Notes: generated by a model not told the origin, from the sequence alone. A stretch of 64,000 bases of DNA from a bacterium (GCA_016703265.1 JADJCK010000001.1:248001-312000), one strand, 5' to 3'; positions 1-8,597 are shown, counted from the first letter of the stretch. Translations and numbers: made by a program.

Positions 1-746
1 CGTCGCTGCTGAACATCCTGGTGGGCCGTGAAGAGGCGCTCGTCAGCGAGATTTCCGGCACCACCCGCGACTCGATCAACACGGACCTGAAGTGGCACGG
101 CAAGACCATCCGCCTGATCGACACCGCGGGGCTCAGGCGCAAGTCGAAGGTGCAGGAGGCCATCGAGGTCTTCAGCAACATGCGCACGGTGCGCGCGCTC
201 GAGCAGTGCGACGTGGCGGTGTTCGTGGTCGACGCCGAGGCCGGCGCCGTCACGCAGGACTCCAAGATCGCCGGCATGATCCACGACGCGGGCAAGGGCT
301 GCATCGTGATCTTCAACAAGTGGGACCTGATCGGCGACAAGGGCGCCAACACGCACCTGGCGCACTGGGAGAAGTTCTGCACCGAAGTGCCGTTCCTCAC
401 CTACGCGCCCTGGTTCACCGTCAGTGCCGAGTCGCGCCAGCGCACCGGCCGCATCATGGAGACGGTGTGGGAAGTGCACGAGGGCCGGCAGAAACGCGTC
501 AGCACCGGCCAGCTCAACGAATTCCTCGAGAAGGTGGTCGCGATCCAGGGTCCGCGGGCGCACGGCGGCGGGGTCGGCAAGATCTACTACGGCACCCAGA
601 TCGAGAGCGCGCCGCCCACGTTCCTCCTGTCGGTCAACGAGCCCAAGTTCTTTGCGCGGAACTACCTGCGGTTCATCAATAACAAGCTGCGCGAGGAATT
701 CGGCTTTACCGGCAACCGGATTTTTGTGAAGATGAAGAAGCACTAG
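1..746 (+). CDS. der: GTPase Der (EngA), 3' part
   Basis: C-terminal part of the double-GTPase Der, which acts in maturation of the 50S ribosomal subunit. The window begins inside the second GTPase domain: in the frame starting at base 3 the text opens with the end of the P-loop (SLLNILVG), then the switch motif GTTRDS, the G3 motif DTAG, the G4 motif NKWD and the G5-like VSAES. The KH-like domain that is characteristic of Der follows, from about NEFLEKVV to the basic end KMKKH. The first GTPase domain and the start codon lie upstream of the window. A GTG at 21 is only an internal valine codon and should not be taken as the start. The plsY gene follows after 69 bases on the same strand. Confidence 0.95.
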   Translation, partial: SLLNILVGREEALVSEISGTTRDSINTDLKWHGKTIRLIDTAGLRRKSKVQEAIEVFSNMRTVRALEQCDVAVFVVDAEAGAVTQDSKIAGMIHDAGKGCIVIFNKWDLIGDKGANTHLAHWEKFCTEVPFLTYAPWFTVSAESRQRTGRIMETVWEVHEGRQKRVSTGQLNEFLEKVVAIQGPRAHGGGVGKIYYGTQIESAPPTFLLSVNEPKFFARNYLRFINNKLREEFGFTGNRIFVKMKKH

Positions 747-815
747 GAAGCACGCTCGGAAGACGTTCCTGAAGCATCCGTCACGACGTTCCCGACCCCG
801 ACCGGAAACGGACCC

Positions 816-1493
816 ATGCTGCTCATCCTGTTCCTTCTTCTGGCCTTCGCCCTGGGGGCCATCCCGTTCAGTTTCATCATCGCCAAGAGTGTCAAGGGCA
901 TCGACCTGCGCCATCACGGTTCAGGCAATCTCGGAGCCACGAACGTATTCCGCACGCTGGGACCGCGCTGGGGCGTGGCCTGCCTGCTGCTGGACATGGC
1001 GAAGGGCGCGGCCGCGGTCTGGCTGATGACGATGCTGGTCGATGGCTGGCAGGCCGGCGAACCCACGCCGTTCAACATCACGCCCGACCTGTTCCGCATC
1101 TTTGCCGGTGCGTTCGCCTCGCTGGGCCACACGTTCAGCCCGTTCGTCAGCTTCCACGGCGGCAAGGGCGTGGCCACGACCGGCGGCGCCTTCGCCGTGC
1201 TGGAGCCGTACGCGATCCTCGTCACCGTCATCGTCTTCGCGATCGTCGCCTTCGCCTCGCACATCGTGTCGCTGGCCAGCATCGCCGCGGCCTGCGTGCT
1301 GCCGCTGGCGGTGCTGTTCTTCGAGCGCCAGAGCCCGGACACCTCGAAGACGATCATCTGGTTCACCTTCTGCGTCTGTGGCTGGGTCATCTGGCGGCAC
1401 CGCGCCAACCTGGTCCGCCTGCGCGCGGGCACTGAAGGCAAGCTCCGGCACCACAAGGGCGATGGCGCGTCGCCCCCGCCGCCGGCCGCCTGA
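816..1493 (+). CDS. plsY: Glycerol-3-phosphate acyltransferase PlsY
   Basis: Integral membrane enzyme (225 aa) that transfers the acyl group of acyl-phosphate to sn-glycerol-3-phosphate, giving lysophosphatidic acid. It is the partner of PlsX, encoded near the other end of this window. The sequence has about five hydrophobic segments and the family motifs GSGNLGATN (near residue 36) and HGGKGVAT (near residue 116). The length is usual for the family with a short proline/alanine-rich tail added. The start is the ATG following GGAAACGGA. It lies 13 bases upstream of gpsA, so substrate supply (GpsA) and use (PlsY) are coupled in one unit. Confidence 0.96.
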   Translation: MLLILFLLLAFALGAIPFSFIIAKSVKGIDLRHHGSGNLGATNVFRTLGPRWGVACLLLDMAKGAAAVWLMTMLVDGWQAGEPTPFNITPDLFRIFAGAFASLGHTFSPFVSFHGGKGVATTGGAFAVLEPYAILVTVIVFAIVAFASHIVSLASIAAACVLPLAVLFFERQSPDTSKTIIWFTFCVCGWVIWRHRANLVRLRAGTEGKLRHHKGDGASPPPPAA

Positions 1494-1506
1494 TCGGAGG
1501 ACCGTC

Positions 1507-2541
1507 ATGGAATGCATGCCGCGCAAGGCCGCCATCCTGGGCACCGGCAGCTGGGCCAGCGCCTTCGGCCGCCACCTGTGCCACAAGTGGGAACGCGTGG
1601 TGCTGTGGGGCATCGACGAGAAGCAGGTCCGCAGCATCAACCAGACGGGCACCAACCCGGACTACCTGGGCAGCATCGTGCTGCCGCCGAACCTTCGCGC
1701 CACGCTGGACCTGAACGATGCGCTGGTGCGCGCGGACATCGTCTTCGTGGTGGTGCCCAGCCAGGTTGTCCGTCAGGTGATGGGCAAGGTGGCCCTCAGC
1801 GGCGCGCTGCCGCCCGGCGTGCCCGTGGTGAACCTGGCCAAGGGCTTCGAGGTCAGCTCGCTGAAGCGCCTGAGCGTGATCATCGAGGAGGAGCTGGCCG
1901 CCGCCACGCCGGCCGGCCCGCACCCGGTGGCCGTACTGCTGGGGCCGAGCCATGCCGAGGAAGTGGCGCTCGAGCTGCCCACGGCGGTCGTGCTCTCGGG
2001 GCACGAGGGCGTCGACTGGGCCCATTGGCAGGCCTGGATTTCGGGGCCCTTCTTCCGGGTCTACACGAACACCGACATGCCCGGCGTCGAGTTCGCCTCG
2101 GCGTTCAAGAACATCATCGCCCTGGCGGTGGGCATGGCCGACGGCCTGGGCGCCGGCGACAACACCCGGGGCACCCTGATGACCCGCGGCATGGTGGAGC
2201 TGTCCCGGCTCGGACGCGCGCTGGGCGGCCGCCAGGAGACGTTTGCGGGCCTGGCAGGCATCGGCGACATGATCACCACCTGCATCAGCCACCACAGCCG
2301 TAACCGCAATTTCGGCGAGGCCGTCACCGGCGGCGAGCAGAGCCCGGACCAGATCCTGGCCTCGTGGGTGCAGGTCGTCGAGGGCGTGGAAATGGCCAAG
2401 GCCGCCTTGAAGCTGGGTGAGAAGCACAATGTCGAACTTCCTATTACCAAACAGGTTCACGATGTGCTATTTTCCGGAAAACCGCCCCGGCAGGCGATGC
2501 GGGAGTTGATGGAACGGGAGCTGCGGGCCGAGACGGACTAG
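1507..2541 (+). CDS. gpsA: NAD(P)-dependent glycerol-3-phosphate dehydrogenase
   Basis: GpsA (344 aa) reduces dihydroxyacetone phosphate to sn-glycerol-3-phosphate for phospholipid synthesis. The N-terminal Rossmann motif ILGTGSWASAFG is at residues 10-21. The conserved catalytic region SAFKNIIALAVG carries the probable catalytic lysine at about residue 201 and is followed by the NTRGTLMTRG block typical of the family. The open frame extends far upstream, but the ATG at 1507 is preceded by GGAGGA at good spacing and lies just after the plsY stop, so this start is clear. Operon with plsY. Confidence 0.97.
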   Translation: MECMPRKAAILGTGSWASAFGRHLCHKWERVVLWGIDEKQVRSINQTGTNPDYLGSIVLPPNLRATLDLNDALVRADIVFVVVPSQVVRQVMGKVALSGALPPGVPVVNLAKGFEVSSLKRLSVIIEEELAAATPAGPHPVAVLLGPSHAEEVALELPTAVVLSGHEGVDWAHWQAWISGPFFRVYTNTDMPGVEFASAFKNIIALAVGMADGLGAGDNTRGTLMTRGMVELSRLGRALGGRQETFAGLAGIGDMITTCISHHSRNRNFGEAVTGGEQSPDQILASWVQVVEGVEMAKAALKLGEKHNVELPITKQVHDVLFSGKPPRQAMRELMERELRAETD

Positions 2542-2596
2542 ATCCGCGCGGGCGTACGACCGCCTGGCGGATCTGCGGACAGGGGAGATCCGGGAC

Positions 2597-3022
2597 ATGG
2601 CCGCGCCGATGGACTATCCGAAGAAACTCTACTACTCGATCAGCGAGGTCGCCGCCATCAGCGGCGTCAAGGCGCACGTGCTGCGCTACTGGGAATCGGA
2701 ATTCCCCTCGCTGCACCCCAAGAAGACCCGTGCCGGCAGCCGCCGGTACCGCCAGTCGGACATCGAGAGCGTCCTGGCGATCAAGGAACTGCTCTACGTC
2801 CAGGGCTTCAAGATCGCCGGCGCCCGCAAGGCCCTGCGCCAGGAGAAGGCCGCCGAAGCGGCCCCGAACCAGCCGGCCCAGATGGCCATGGGCTTCGAGG
2901 CCATGGACGCCGAGCAGCGCCTGGCCTTCGTGCGCGCGGAGTTGCAGGAGATCCTGGAAGTCGTGCGCCAATTGAAGCAGCCCAAGGCCGCGCCGCTCAA
3001 GAAGATGGCCGGCAAGGCCTGA
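2597..3022 (+). CDS. MerR-family transcriptional regulator
   Basis: Small DNA-binding protein (141 aa). Residues about 11-70 form a MerR winged helix-turn-helix (YSISEVAAISGVKAHVLRYW, then GSRRYRQSDIE). The remainder is helical and ends in a basic tail, with no cysteine effector site, so it is not a metal sensor of the classical kind. A purine-rich GGGGAGA precedes the ATG. It follows gpsA by 55 bases and is followed by tRNA-Pro; small MerR proteins next to tRNA-Pro are a recurrent arrangement in several phyla. The target and the effector are unknown. Confidence 0.85.
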   Translation: MAAPMDYPKKLYYSISEVAAISGVKAHVLRYWESEFPSLHPKKTRAGSRRYRQSDIESVLAIKELLYVQGFKIAGARKALRQEKAAEAAPNQPAQMAMGFEAMDAEQRLAFVRAELQEILEVVRQLKQPKAAPLKKMAGKA

Positions 3023-3056
3023 GTCGCGGGGCCGTGCGCGCACGGGGGATTGGTCC

Positions 3057-3085
3057 TTGTCCGCGCCCGGACGCCGTATTAGATT
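3057..3085 (+). promoter_or_regulatory. Putative promoter of tRNA-Pro(GGG)
   Basis: TTGTCC at 3057-3062 and TAGATT at 3080-3085 are separated by 17 bases. Transcription would begin near 3092, about 48 bases before the tRNA. Read-through from the MerR gene is also possible. Confidence 0.45.
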
Positions 3086-3139
3086 GTCCCCTCCTGCGAA
3101 CCCCCGCCGGCTTCGGGCCGGCACGCGGAACCTCTCGGT

Positions 3140-3216
3140 CGGGACGTAGCGCAGCCCGGTAGCGCACTTGCATGGGGGGCAAGGGGTCGCGAGTTCAAAT
3201 CTCGCCGTCCCGACCA
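3140..3216 (+). tRNA. tRNA-Pro (anticodon GGG)
   Basis: Full cloverleaf: acceptor CGGGACG pairs with CGTCCCG, D-stem GCGC/GCGC, anticodon stem CTTGC/GCAAG around the loop ATGGGGG (anticodon GGG), and T-stem GCGAG/CTCGC around TTCAAAT. The discriminator is A and CCA is encoded. The C1-G72 first pair is typical of tRNA-Pro. Confidence 0.97.
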
Positions 3217-3239
3217 CTTTTCTCACGGATGCAACGGGT

Positions 3240-3271
3240 TGCCTTGCCGGGCAGCTCGTTTTCGTTTTTGC
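3240..3271 (+). terminator. Possible terminator after tRNA-Pro(GGG)
   Basis: A short hairpin (TGCC 3240-3243 with GGCA 3250-3253) is followed by a T-rich run through 3269. The stem is weak, so this is tentative. Confidence 0.35.
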
Positions 3272-3317
3272 CGTCCAGCCGCGCCCGTGACCCGCAGGCG
3301 GTGGATGGCCGACTCCA

Positions 3318-3346
3318 TTGAACTTCCATCCTCATGATCGTATCAT
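3318..3346 (+). promoter_or_regulatory. Putative promoter of the FnIII/FGE lipoprotein gene
   Basis: TTGAAC at 3318-3323 and TATCAT at 3341-3346 are 17 bases apart. The predicted transcript start (near 3353) lies downstream of the ATG at 3334 and upstream of the ATG at 3385, which is the main reason for choosing 3385 as the translation start. Confidence 0.5.
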
Positions 3347-3384
3347 ATTGTCATGCGGGCATCGGTATTCCGGATCTGCAAGGC

Positions 3385-5040
3385 ATGTGGAGAGACGTGG
3401 CAATCCGACAGGTGAACCCGGCCCTGGCCCTGGCCGTGGCCTCGTTTCTGGCTGCCGCCATGGGGGGCTGCCAGGACAGTGCGCCGACCGATCCGGCGCG
3501 CGACATCGTGCCCCCTGCGGCCAGTACGCTGGTCCTGGGCGCCACCACCACGACGAGCGTCGCGCTGACCTGGTCGGCCCCCGGCGACGACGGTCTCCTC
3601 GGCACATCGGCCGCCTATGACCTGCGATATGCGACCCAGCCGGTGCTGACCTCCAACTGGGACGCAGCCACACGCGTCGAGGGCGAGCCGGTGCCGGGCA
3701 TCGCCGGCACGGTCGAGTCGTGCAACGTCACGGGGCTGACCATCGGCACCACCTACCATTTCGCGCTGCGCACATGCGACGAAGCCGGCAACTGGTCCGC
3801 GCTCTCGGACGCGCTCGCGGCGGCCACGGTGGCGGCGCCCGACACCATGGCGCCCGCGGCGGTCAGCGAACTTGTGGCGGCTGCGACGACCACCGTCAGC
3901 ATCACCATCGCCTGGACCGCGCCCGGCGACGACGGCTCCGCCGGCACCGCCACGGCGTATGACCTGCGCCGCGCCGTGCAACCCATCACTGCGGATAACT
4001 GGGATGCCGCCGTGTCCGTCGCCACGGTGCCTGTTCCCGCCGTCAGCGGCACCGTCCAGACCTGCCAGGTTGCCGGCCTGGGGGAGGCGAGCACCCACCA
4101 CTTCGCCCTGCGGACGCGCGACGAGGCCGGGAACTGGTCGGGGTTGTCGGCTCTGGTCGCGGCAACCACCGACACGTTCGCCCAGGGCCTGTTCGTGGAC
4201 ATACCTGCCGGTACGTTCCGCATGGGAAGTCCCGACGACGAACCAGGCCGCGAGGCCTTCGAGACGGAACACCTCGTCACGTTGACCCGCGACTACCGGA
4301 TGCAAGCCACCGAAATGACCTCGCGGCAGTACCGTGACCTGTTGCAGTGGGCCTTTGATCAGGGCCATGTATCGGAAACCGCCGACGGACTGATCGACAA
4401 TCTCGACGATTCCGGGTCGGTTCTGCTTCCCATCGAGCACTTCGGCTTCACGCTCAACGATGGCGTCTTCACATGCCCGTATCCGGAGCACCCTGTCACG
4501 TACCTGACCTGGAGGGCCGCCGCCGCCAGCTGCGACTGGCTCAATCTCCGGCAGGGCCTGCCGCGCACCTACGACCACGCCACCTGGCAGTGCATCGGCA
4601 CTGGTCCCTACGGCGCCGCCGGTTACCGCCTGCCGACCGAGGCGGAATGGGAGTACGCCTGTCGTGCGGGAAGCACCACCGCACTGGCGAACGGGCCACT
4701 CACGCAACCCGACTGTGCGCCGCTCGACACGGGCCTGGATGCCCTGGGCTGGTACTGTGGCAACGGTTCGTACATCACGTCGGTGGCGCGGAAGCATCCG
4801 AACGCCTGGGGACTGTATGACATGCACGGCAACGTGGCCGAGATGTGCCACGACTGGATGGGTCCCTATGAGGGCGATGTCAGCGATCCGGTGGGCGTGC
4901 CGGCGGCGGCCGCACACGTCGTGCGCGGAGGCAACTGGTACAGCTACGCCCGCACCTGTCGTTCGGCAGCACGGGCCTGGGGCTCGGGTTCCGCGGGCTT
5001 CAGGATGGTGCAGACAGCGGAGGCCGGCGGTTCCCGGTAA
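3385..5040 (+). CDS. Lipoprotein with two fibronectin-III domains and a formylglycine-generating-enzyme-like domain
   Basis: Predicted secreted lipoprotein (551 aa from the ATG at 3385). A hydrophobic signal ends in the lipobox-like AAAMGGC with Cys29. Two fibronectin type III domains follow (about 43-140 and 153-262), each containing the repeated phrase TWSAPGDDG or AWTAPGDDG. An FGE-sulfatase (SUMF1-like) domain runs from about 269 (IPAGTFRMGS) to the end, with YRLPTEAEWEYACR, LYDMHGNVAEMCHDW and VVRGGNW. Genuine FGE enzymes bind copper through two cysteines five residues apart after the RGG motif; here the first is Ser520 and only Cys525 remains. It is therefore probably not a sulfatase-activating enzyme but a surface or periplasmic protein using the fold for binding or another chemistry. 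A secreted unknown follows 27 bases downstream. Confidence 0.85.
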   Translation: MWRDVAIRQVNPALALAVASFLAAAMGGCQDSAPTDPARDIVPPAASTLVLGATTTTSVALTWSAPGDDGLLGTSAAYDLRYATQPVLTSNWDAATRVEGEPVPGIAGTVESCNVTGLTIGTTYHFALRTCDEAGNWSALSDALAAATVAAPDTMAPAAVSELVAAATTTVSITIAWTAPGDDGSAGTATAYDLRRAVQPITADNWDAAVSVATVPVPAVSGTVQTCQVAGLGEASTHHFALRTRDEAGNWSGLSALVAATTDTFAQGLFVDIPAGTFRMGSPDDEPGREAFETEHLVTLTRDYRMQATEMTSRQYRDLLQWAFDQGHVSETADGLIDNLDDSGSVLLPIEHFGFTLNDGVFTCPYPEHPVTYLTWRAAAASCDWLNLRQGLPRTYDHATWQCIGTGPYGAAGYRLPTEAEWEYACRAGSTTALANGPLTQPDCAPLDTGLDALGWYCGNGSYITSVARKHPNAWGLYDMHGNVAEMCHDWMGPYEGDVSDPVGVPAAAAHVVRGGNWYSYARTCRSAARAWGSGSAGFRMVQTAEAGGSR

Positions 5041-5067
5041 CCCCGCCCAACAAGGAGAATGGTCGCC

Positions 5068-5703
5068 ATGTCGTCCCGTTTCGCGATAACCGCATTGCTG
5101 TGTGTCGGAATGGCCGCTGCGCCGGGTTCGGTGCGCGCCGTTCCCTGGTTCCCGTCCGAGGCCGGGCCCACGTTCGCATACACGTACGGCACGGTGGTCA
5201 TCGGCGACGGGCCGACGGCGTCCGCCTTCAGCCGGAGCTTGTGCATGGGCGGCGCACCGTGGGGCTGCGAGTCGCAGGTCTTCCAGGTCGATGCCGAAGG
5301 CGATGTCGGTTACCTGTCCCTCGGCATCAGCGGGCCGGCCATGCCCGACCCCGATATCACGACCTATGATGCTCCCCTGAAGTATCTCGATTTCCCGCTG
5401 GAGACCGGCCGCCAGTGGAGCAGCAGCGCCGGCATCGTTCCGTGGGATCCGCAGGCGACGCCGGTTCAGGTCACGCTCGCAGGCGAGGTGATCGGACCGG
5501 AAACCTGCACGGTACCGGCCGGCGTCTTCGACGTCATCGTGGTCCGCCTGACGCTGACCTGTGCCGACGAGCCCTGGCGCGACTGGACGCGCACCCTGTG
5601 GCTGCATCACCAGCTCGGCCCCGTCAATGACCTCGTGTCCTGGACCGGCGTCGTCGGCACCGGGCCCATCAGCTGGGGCAGCCTGAAGGCCACCTGGAGG
5701 TAG
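5068..5703 (+). CDS. Secreted protein of unknown function
   Basis: A 211 aa protein with a signal peptide (MSSRFAITALLCVGMAAAPG, cleavage likely after VRA). The mature part is rich in glycine, proline, threonine and tryptophan and is probably beta-rich; I recognise no domain. The ATG at 5068 lies 10 bases after AAGGAG, whereas the ATG at 5059 is too close to it, so 5068 is chosen. It lies 27 bases downstream of the FnIII/FGE lipoprotein gene and is probably co-transcribed with it, which suggests a shared extracytoplasmic role. Confidence 0.75.
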   Translation: MSSRFAITALLCVGMAAAPGSVRAVPWFPSEAGPTFAYTYGTVVIGDGPTASAFSRSLCMGGAPWGCESQVFQVDAEGDVGYLSLGISGPAMPDPDITTYDAPLKYLDFPLETGRQWSSSAGIVPWDPQATPVQVTLAGEVIGPETCTVPAGVFDVIVVRLTLTCADEPWRDWTRTLWLHHQLGPVNDLVSWTGVVGTGPISWGSLKATWR

Positions 5704-5821
5704 CCGGCCGCCCGGCCGCAGGCCCCATGCCGGCCACCCTTGCGCCCGCCGCCCCGGCAGGCTAGTCTCTGCGTTCACGTCCTATCGAACCCCTGACAGG
5801 CCTGGAAGCAGCACACGCCCC

Positions 5822-6547
5822 ATGAAAGTCGGCGCCATCCTTCCCGCGCTCAACGCCGCGCGCTTCCTGCCGCAGGTCATCGGCGACATCCGCCGGGCCC
5901 AGCCGCAGGTCAGCGTCCTGGTGGTCGATGACGGCAGTTCCGACACCACCGCCGAGACCGCGCGGCTTGAGGGCGCCCACGTCATCGCCCACCCCCGGAA
6001 CCTCGGCAAGGGGATGGCGTTACGAACGGGATATGCCTGGGCGGAGGAGCAGGGCCTCGACTGGGTCTTCACCCTCGACAGCGACGGCCAGCACCTGCCG
6101 GGGGAGATGCAGGCGTTCCTCGACGCCGCAGCTACCGAAGAGTGGGACGCGCTGGTCGGCACGCGCATGGCCAGTACCTCGAACATGCCCTGGCTGCGCA
6201 AGTGGACGAACATCACCACGAGCCGGGTGATCAGCGGGCTGGCCGGCTGCACGATTCCCGATTCGCAGAGCGGCTACCGGCTGTATCGTGTGGCGAAGCT
6301 GCGCGGCCTGCGCCTGCGGACCACGCGCTACGACGCCGAGAGCGAGATCCTGGTGCGCCTGGCGCGCGGCGGCGCGCGCATCGGGGCCGTGCCCATCAGC
6401 ACGGTGTACGGCGACCAGGTCAGTTCGATCCGGCCGCTGGTGGACACGGGCCGCTTCCTGCGCCTGGTGGCGCTGCTGGCCTTCACGCGGGATCGCGCGC
6501 GCGGCTCCGCCATCGATGAACCAACGCGAACGGGCAACCATGGCTGA
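5822..6547 (+). CDS. Family 2 glycosyltransferase (DPM1/GtrB-like)
   Basis: GT-A type glycosyltransferase of 241 aa. The N-terminal nucleotide-sugar fold shows VLVVDDGSSDTT (near residues 36-47), then the metal-binding DSDGQH (near 86-91), and later SGYRLYR. These resemble polyprenyl-phosphate sugar synthases, but there is no C-terminal membrane anchor. The likely product is a polyprenyl-phosphate sugar or a sugar transferred to a lipid carrier. The last codons overlap the surE start, so it heads the run GT2-surE-pcm-membrane protein. The sugar substrate cannot be read from sequence. Confidence 0.85.
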   Translation: MKVGAILPALNAARFLPQVIGDIRRAQPQVSVLVVDDGSSDTTAETARLEGAHVIAHPRNLGKGMALRTGYAWAEEQGLDWVFTLDSDGQHLPGEMQAFLDAAATEEWDALVGTRMASTSNMPWLRKWTNITTSRVISGLAGCTIPDSQSGYRLYRVAKLRGLRLRTTRYDAESEILVRLARGGARIGAVPISTVYGDQVSSIRPLVDTGRFLRLVALLAFTRDRARGSAIDEPTRTGNHG

Positions 6548-7337
6548 GCAGAAGCACATCCTGATCTCCAACGACGACGGCATCAACGCCCACGGCATCG
6601 GCGTGCTCGAGGACGCGGTGCGTTCGCTCGGCTGCTTCCGCATCACCGTGGTGGCGCCGCACGACCAGCAGAGCGCCAGCAGCCACAGCCTGACGCTGAC
6701 GTCGCCGCTGCGCATCATCGAGCACGGGCCGGGCCGCTACGCCGTCACCGGCACGCCCACCGACACGGTGCTCGTGGCCATGGAGAAGATCCTGCGCGCC
6801 GACCCGCCCGACTACGTGATGAGCGGCATCAACCACGGGCCGAACATGGGCGAGGACGTGATCTACTCGGGCACCGTCGCGGCAGCGATGGAAGGCACCA
6901 TGTTCGGCATCCCCAGCTATGCGTTCTCGCTCGCGGCCTGGCACCCGACCGACTTCAGCGGCGCGCGCGAGTTCCTGCGACGCTGCCTGCCGGAGATCAT
7001 CGCGTTTCCGCTCCGGCGCGGCTCGCTGCTGAACGTAAACATTCCCGACGGGCCCATCGAAGGCATCCGCGGCATCCGCGTCACGCGCCTGGGCAATCGC
7101 GTCTACCAGAACGTGATCACCGACCAGGTGGACCCGCACGGCAAGCCGTACTTCTGGATCGGGGGCCAGGGCCCCACCTGGAGCCGCGACCAGGGCACCG
7201 ACTACGCGGCGGTGGAGGAGGGGTTCGTCTCGCTGACGCCGCTCATCGTCGACCTGACGCACTACGGGCTGCACCAGGAGATGAAAGGCCTCGAGCGCGA
7301 CGGCCTGCCGCCGGCCCCGGGGGACGGCGCCCGATGA
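6540..7337 (+). CDS. surE: 5'/3'-nucleotidase SurE
   Basis: SurE (265 aa) hydrolyses nucleoside 5'- and 3'-monophosphates in the cytoplasm. The N-terminal ILISNDDGINAHGI supplies the paired metal-binding aspartates (residues 12-13). SGINHGPNMGEDVIYSGT with its metal-binding asparagine follows near residue 94. The ATG at 6540 overlaps the end of the GT2 gene by 8 bases. Its stop overlaps the pcm start (ATGA). The surE-pcm pair is widely conserved and linked to stationary-phase survival and protein repair. Confidence 0.96.
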   Translation: MAEQKHILISNDDGINAHGIGVLEDAVRSLGCFRITVVAPHDQQSASSHSLTLTSPLRIIEHGPGRYAVTGTPTDTVLVAMEKILRADPPDYVMSGINHGPNMGEDVIYSGTVAAAMEGTMFGIPSYAFSLAAWHPTDFSGAREFLRRCLPEIIAFPLRRGSLLNVNIPDGPIEGIRGIRVTRLGNRVYQNVITDQVDPHGKPYFWIGGQGPTWSRDQGTDYAAVEEGFVSLTPLIVDLTHYGLHQEMKGLERDGLPPAPGDGAR

Positions 7338-8080
7338 ACGACTTCGCCGTCGCCCGCCGCCGCATGGTGCGCGAGCAGCTGGCCGACGCGGGCCTCGACG
7401 ACCGCCGGGTGCTGCGCGCCATGGAGGCCGTGCCGCGTCACCGCTTCGTGCCGGCGTTGCTGCACCACCGCGCGCACCAGGACTGCGCCCTGCCGATCGG
7501 GTTCGGCCAGACCATCAGCAAGCCGTTCACCGTCGGCCTCATGAGCTGCCTGCTCGGCCTGCAGGGGCACGAGCGCGTGCTCGAGATCGGCACCGGCTCC
7601 GGGTACCAGGCCGCGGTGCTGGGCACGCTGTGCCGCGAAGTGGTCACCGTCGAGCGCGTGGCCCCGCTGGCGCGCCGCGCCGGACAGTTGCTGGCCGACC
7701 TCGGCTATGCGAATGTCGAGGTGCGCGCCGCCGACGGCCGCGAGGGCGCGCCCGACCTGGCGCCGTACGACGCCATCGTCGTGACGGCCTGCGCGCCGCA
7801 CCTGCCTTCGGCGCTGGTGGCCCAGCTGGCCGAAGGAGGCTACCTTCTGCTGCCGGTCGACAAGGGCCGCGAGCAGATCCTCTACCGGTACCAGCGCCGC
7901 GGGCAGGAAGTGGTGATCGAGCGCTCGGTCTCGTGCCGCTTCGTGCCGCTGCTGCCGGGCGTGCAAGAGACGCCAACTGAAGAGACGCCGGCTGAAGAGA
8001 CGCCGCCCGACGCTGTCACCGAAACAGGCACCGACACCGACACCAACCCAGGCCACGACCACGGGAGCTCCCATGCGTGA
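7334..8080 (+). CDS. pcm: Protein-L-isoaspartate O-methyltransferase
   Basis: Pcm methylates isoaspartyl residues in damaged proteins using S-adenosylmethionine. The SAM motif IGTGSGYQAAVLG is near residues 85-97, and the family block ALPIGFGQTISKP near 50-65. The catalytic domain ends at about residue 205. The remaining roughly 40 residues are a low-complexity tail of repeated EETP/TPAEET units followed by a His-containing GHDHGSSHA; this tail is not part of the family fold. The start overlaps the surE stop by 4 bases, and the stop overlaps the next gene by 8 bases. Confidence 0.95.
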   Translation: MNDFAVARRRMVREQLADAGLDDRRVLRAMEAVPRHRFVPALLHHRAHQDCALPIGFGQTISKPFTVGLMSCLLGLQGHERVLEIGTGSGYQAAVLGTLCREVVTVERVAPLARRAGQLLADLGYANVEVRAADGREGAPDLAPYDAIVVTACAPHLPSALVAQLAEGGYLLLPVDKGREQILYRYQRRGQEVVIERSVSCRFVPLLPGVQETPTEETPAEETPPDAVTETGTDTDTNPGHDHGSSHA

Positions 8081-8561
8081 AGACATCCTTGCCGCCCTCG
8101 GCAGCCTGCCGCCACCGCTGGCCGTCTTCCTGATCGCGATGCTGCCCATCTTCGAGCTGCGCGGGGCCATCCCAGCCGGCTACGCGCTGGGAATGACCAA
8201 TGGCCTGACCATCTGGCTGCTGGCCGTGGCCGGCAACTGCGTGCCCGTCCTGCCCATCCTGGTCCTGCTGGGCCCGGCCGAGCGCCGCCTGCGCCGCTTC
8301 CGCACCATGGACCGTTTCTTCACCTGGCTGTTCAGGCGCACCGAGGCCAAGAGCGACCTCATCCGCCGCTACGAAAGCATCGGGCTGACCCTGTTCGTGG
8401 CGATTCCCCTGCCCATGACCGGCGCCTGGACCGGGGCCATTGCCGCCTACCTGTTCAAACTCCCCTTGCGGTTGGCCCTGCCGTGTATCATTCTTGGCGT
8501 CCTGATCGCCGGCGTCGTGGTCAGCCTCGTGTCCGCAGGGGTCATCTCGTTATGGCACTAG
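8073..8561 (+). CDS. Small multidrug-export family membrane protein (PF06695-like)
   Basis: Membrane protein of 162 aa with about four hydrophobic segments. It carries the family signatures IFELRGAIPAGYALG near residue 30 and IPLPMTGAWTGA near residue 110, which are typical of the COG2426/PF06695 group (historically called small multidrug export protein, physiological substrate unclear). GGGAG-like bases before the ATG and the 8-base overlap with pcm indicate translational coupling. The next gene is tRNA-Pro(CGG). Confidence 0.85.
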   Translation: MREDILAALGSLPPPLAVFLIAMLPIFELRGAIPAGYALGMTNGLTIWLLAVAGNCVPVLPILVLLGPAERRLRRFRTMDRFFTWLFRRTEAKSDLIRRYESIGLTLFVAIPLPMTGAWTGAIAAYLFKLPLRLALPCIILGVLIAGVVVSLVSAGVISLWH

Positions 8562-8597
8562 GACATACGAGCGCAGATCAGAGCCGTTTGCCTCGGT

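Noticed and set aside
3343..5778. An 811-codon minus-strand frame
   Set aside because: Antisense to two genes with export signals and clear domains.
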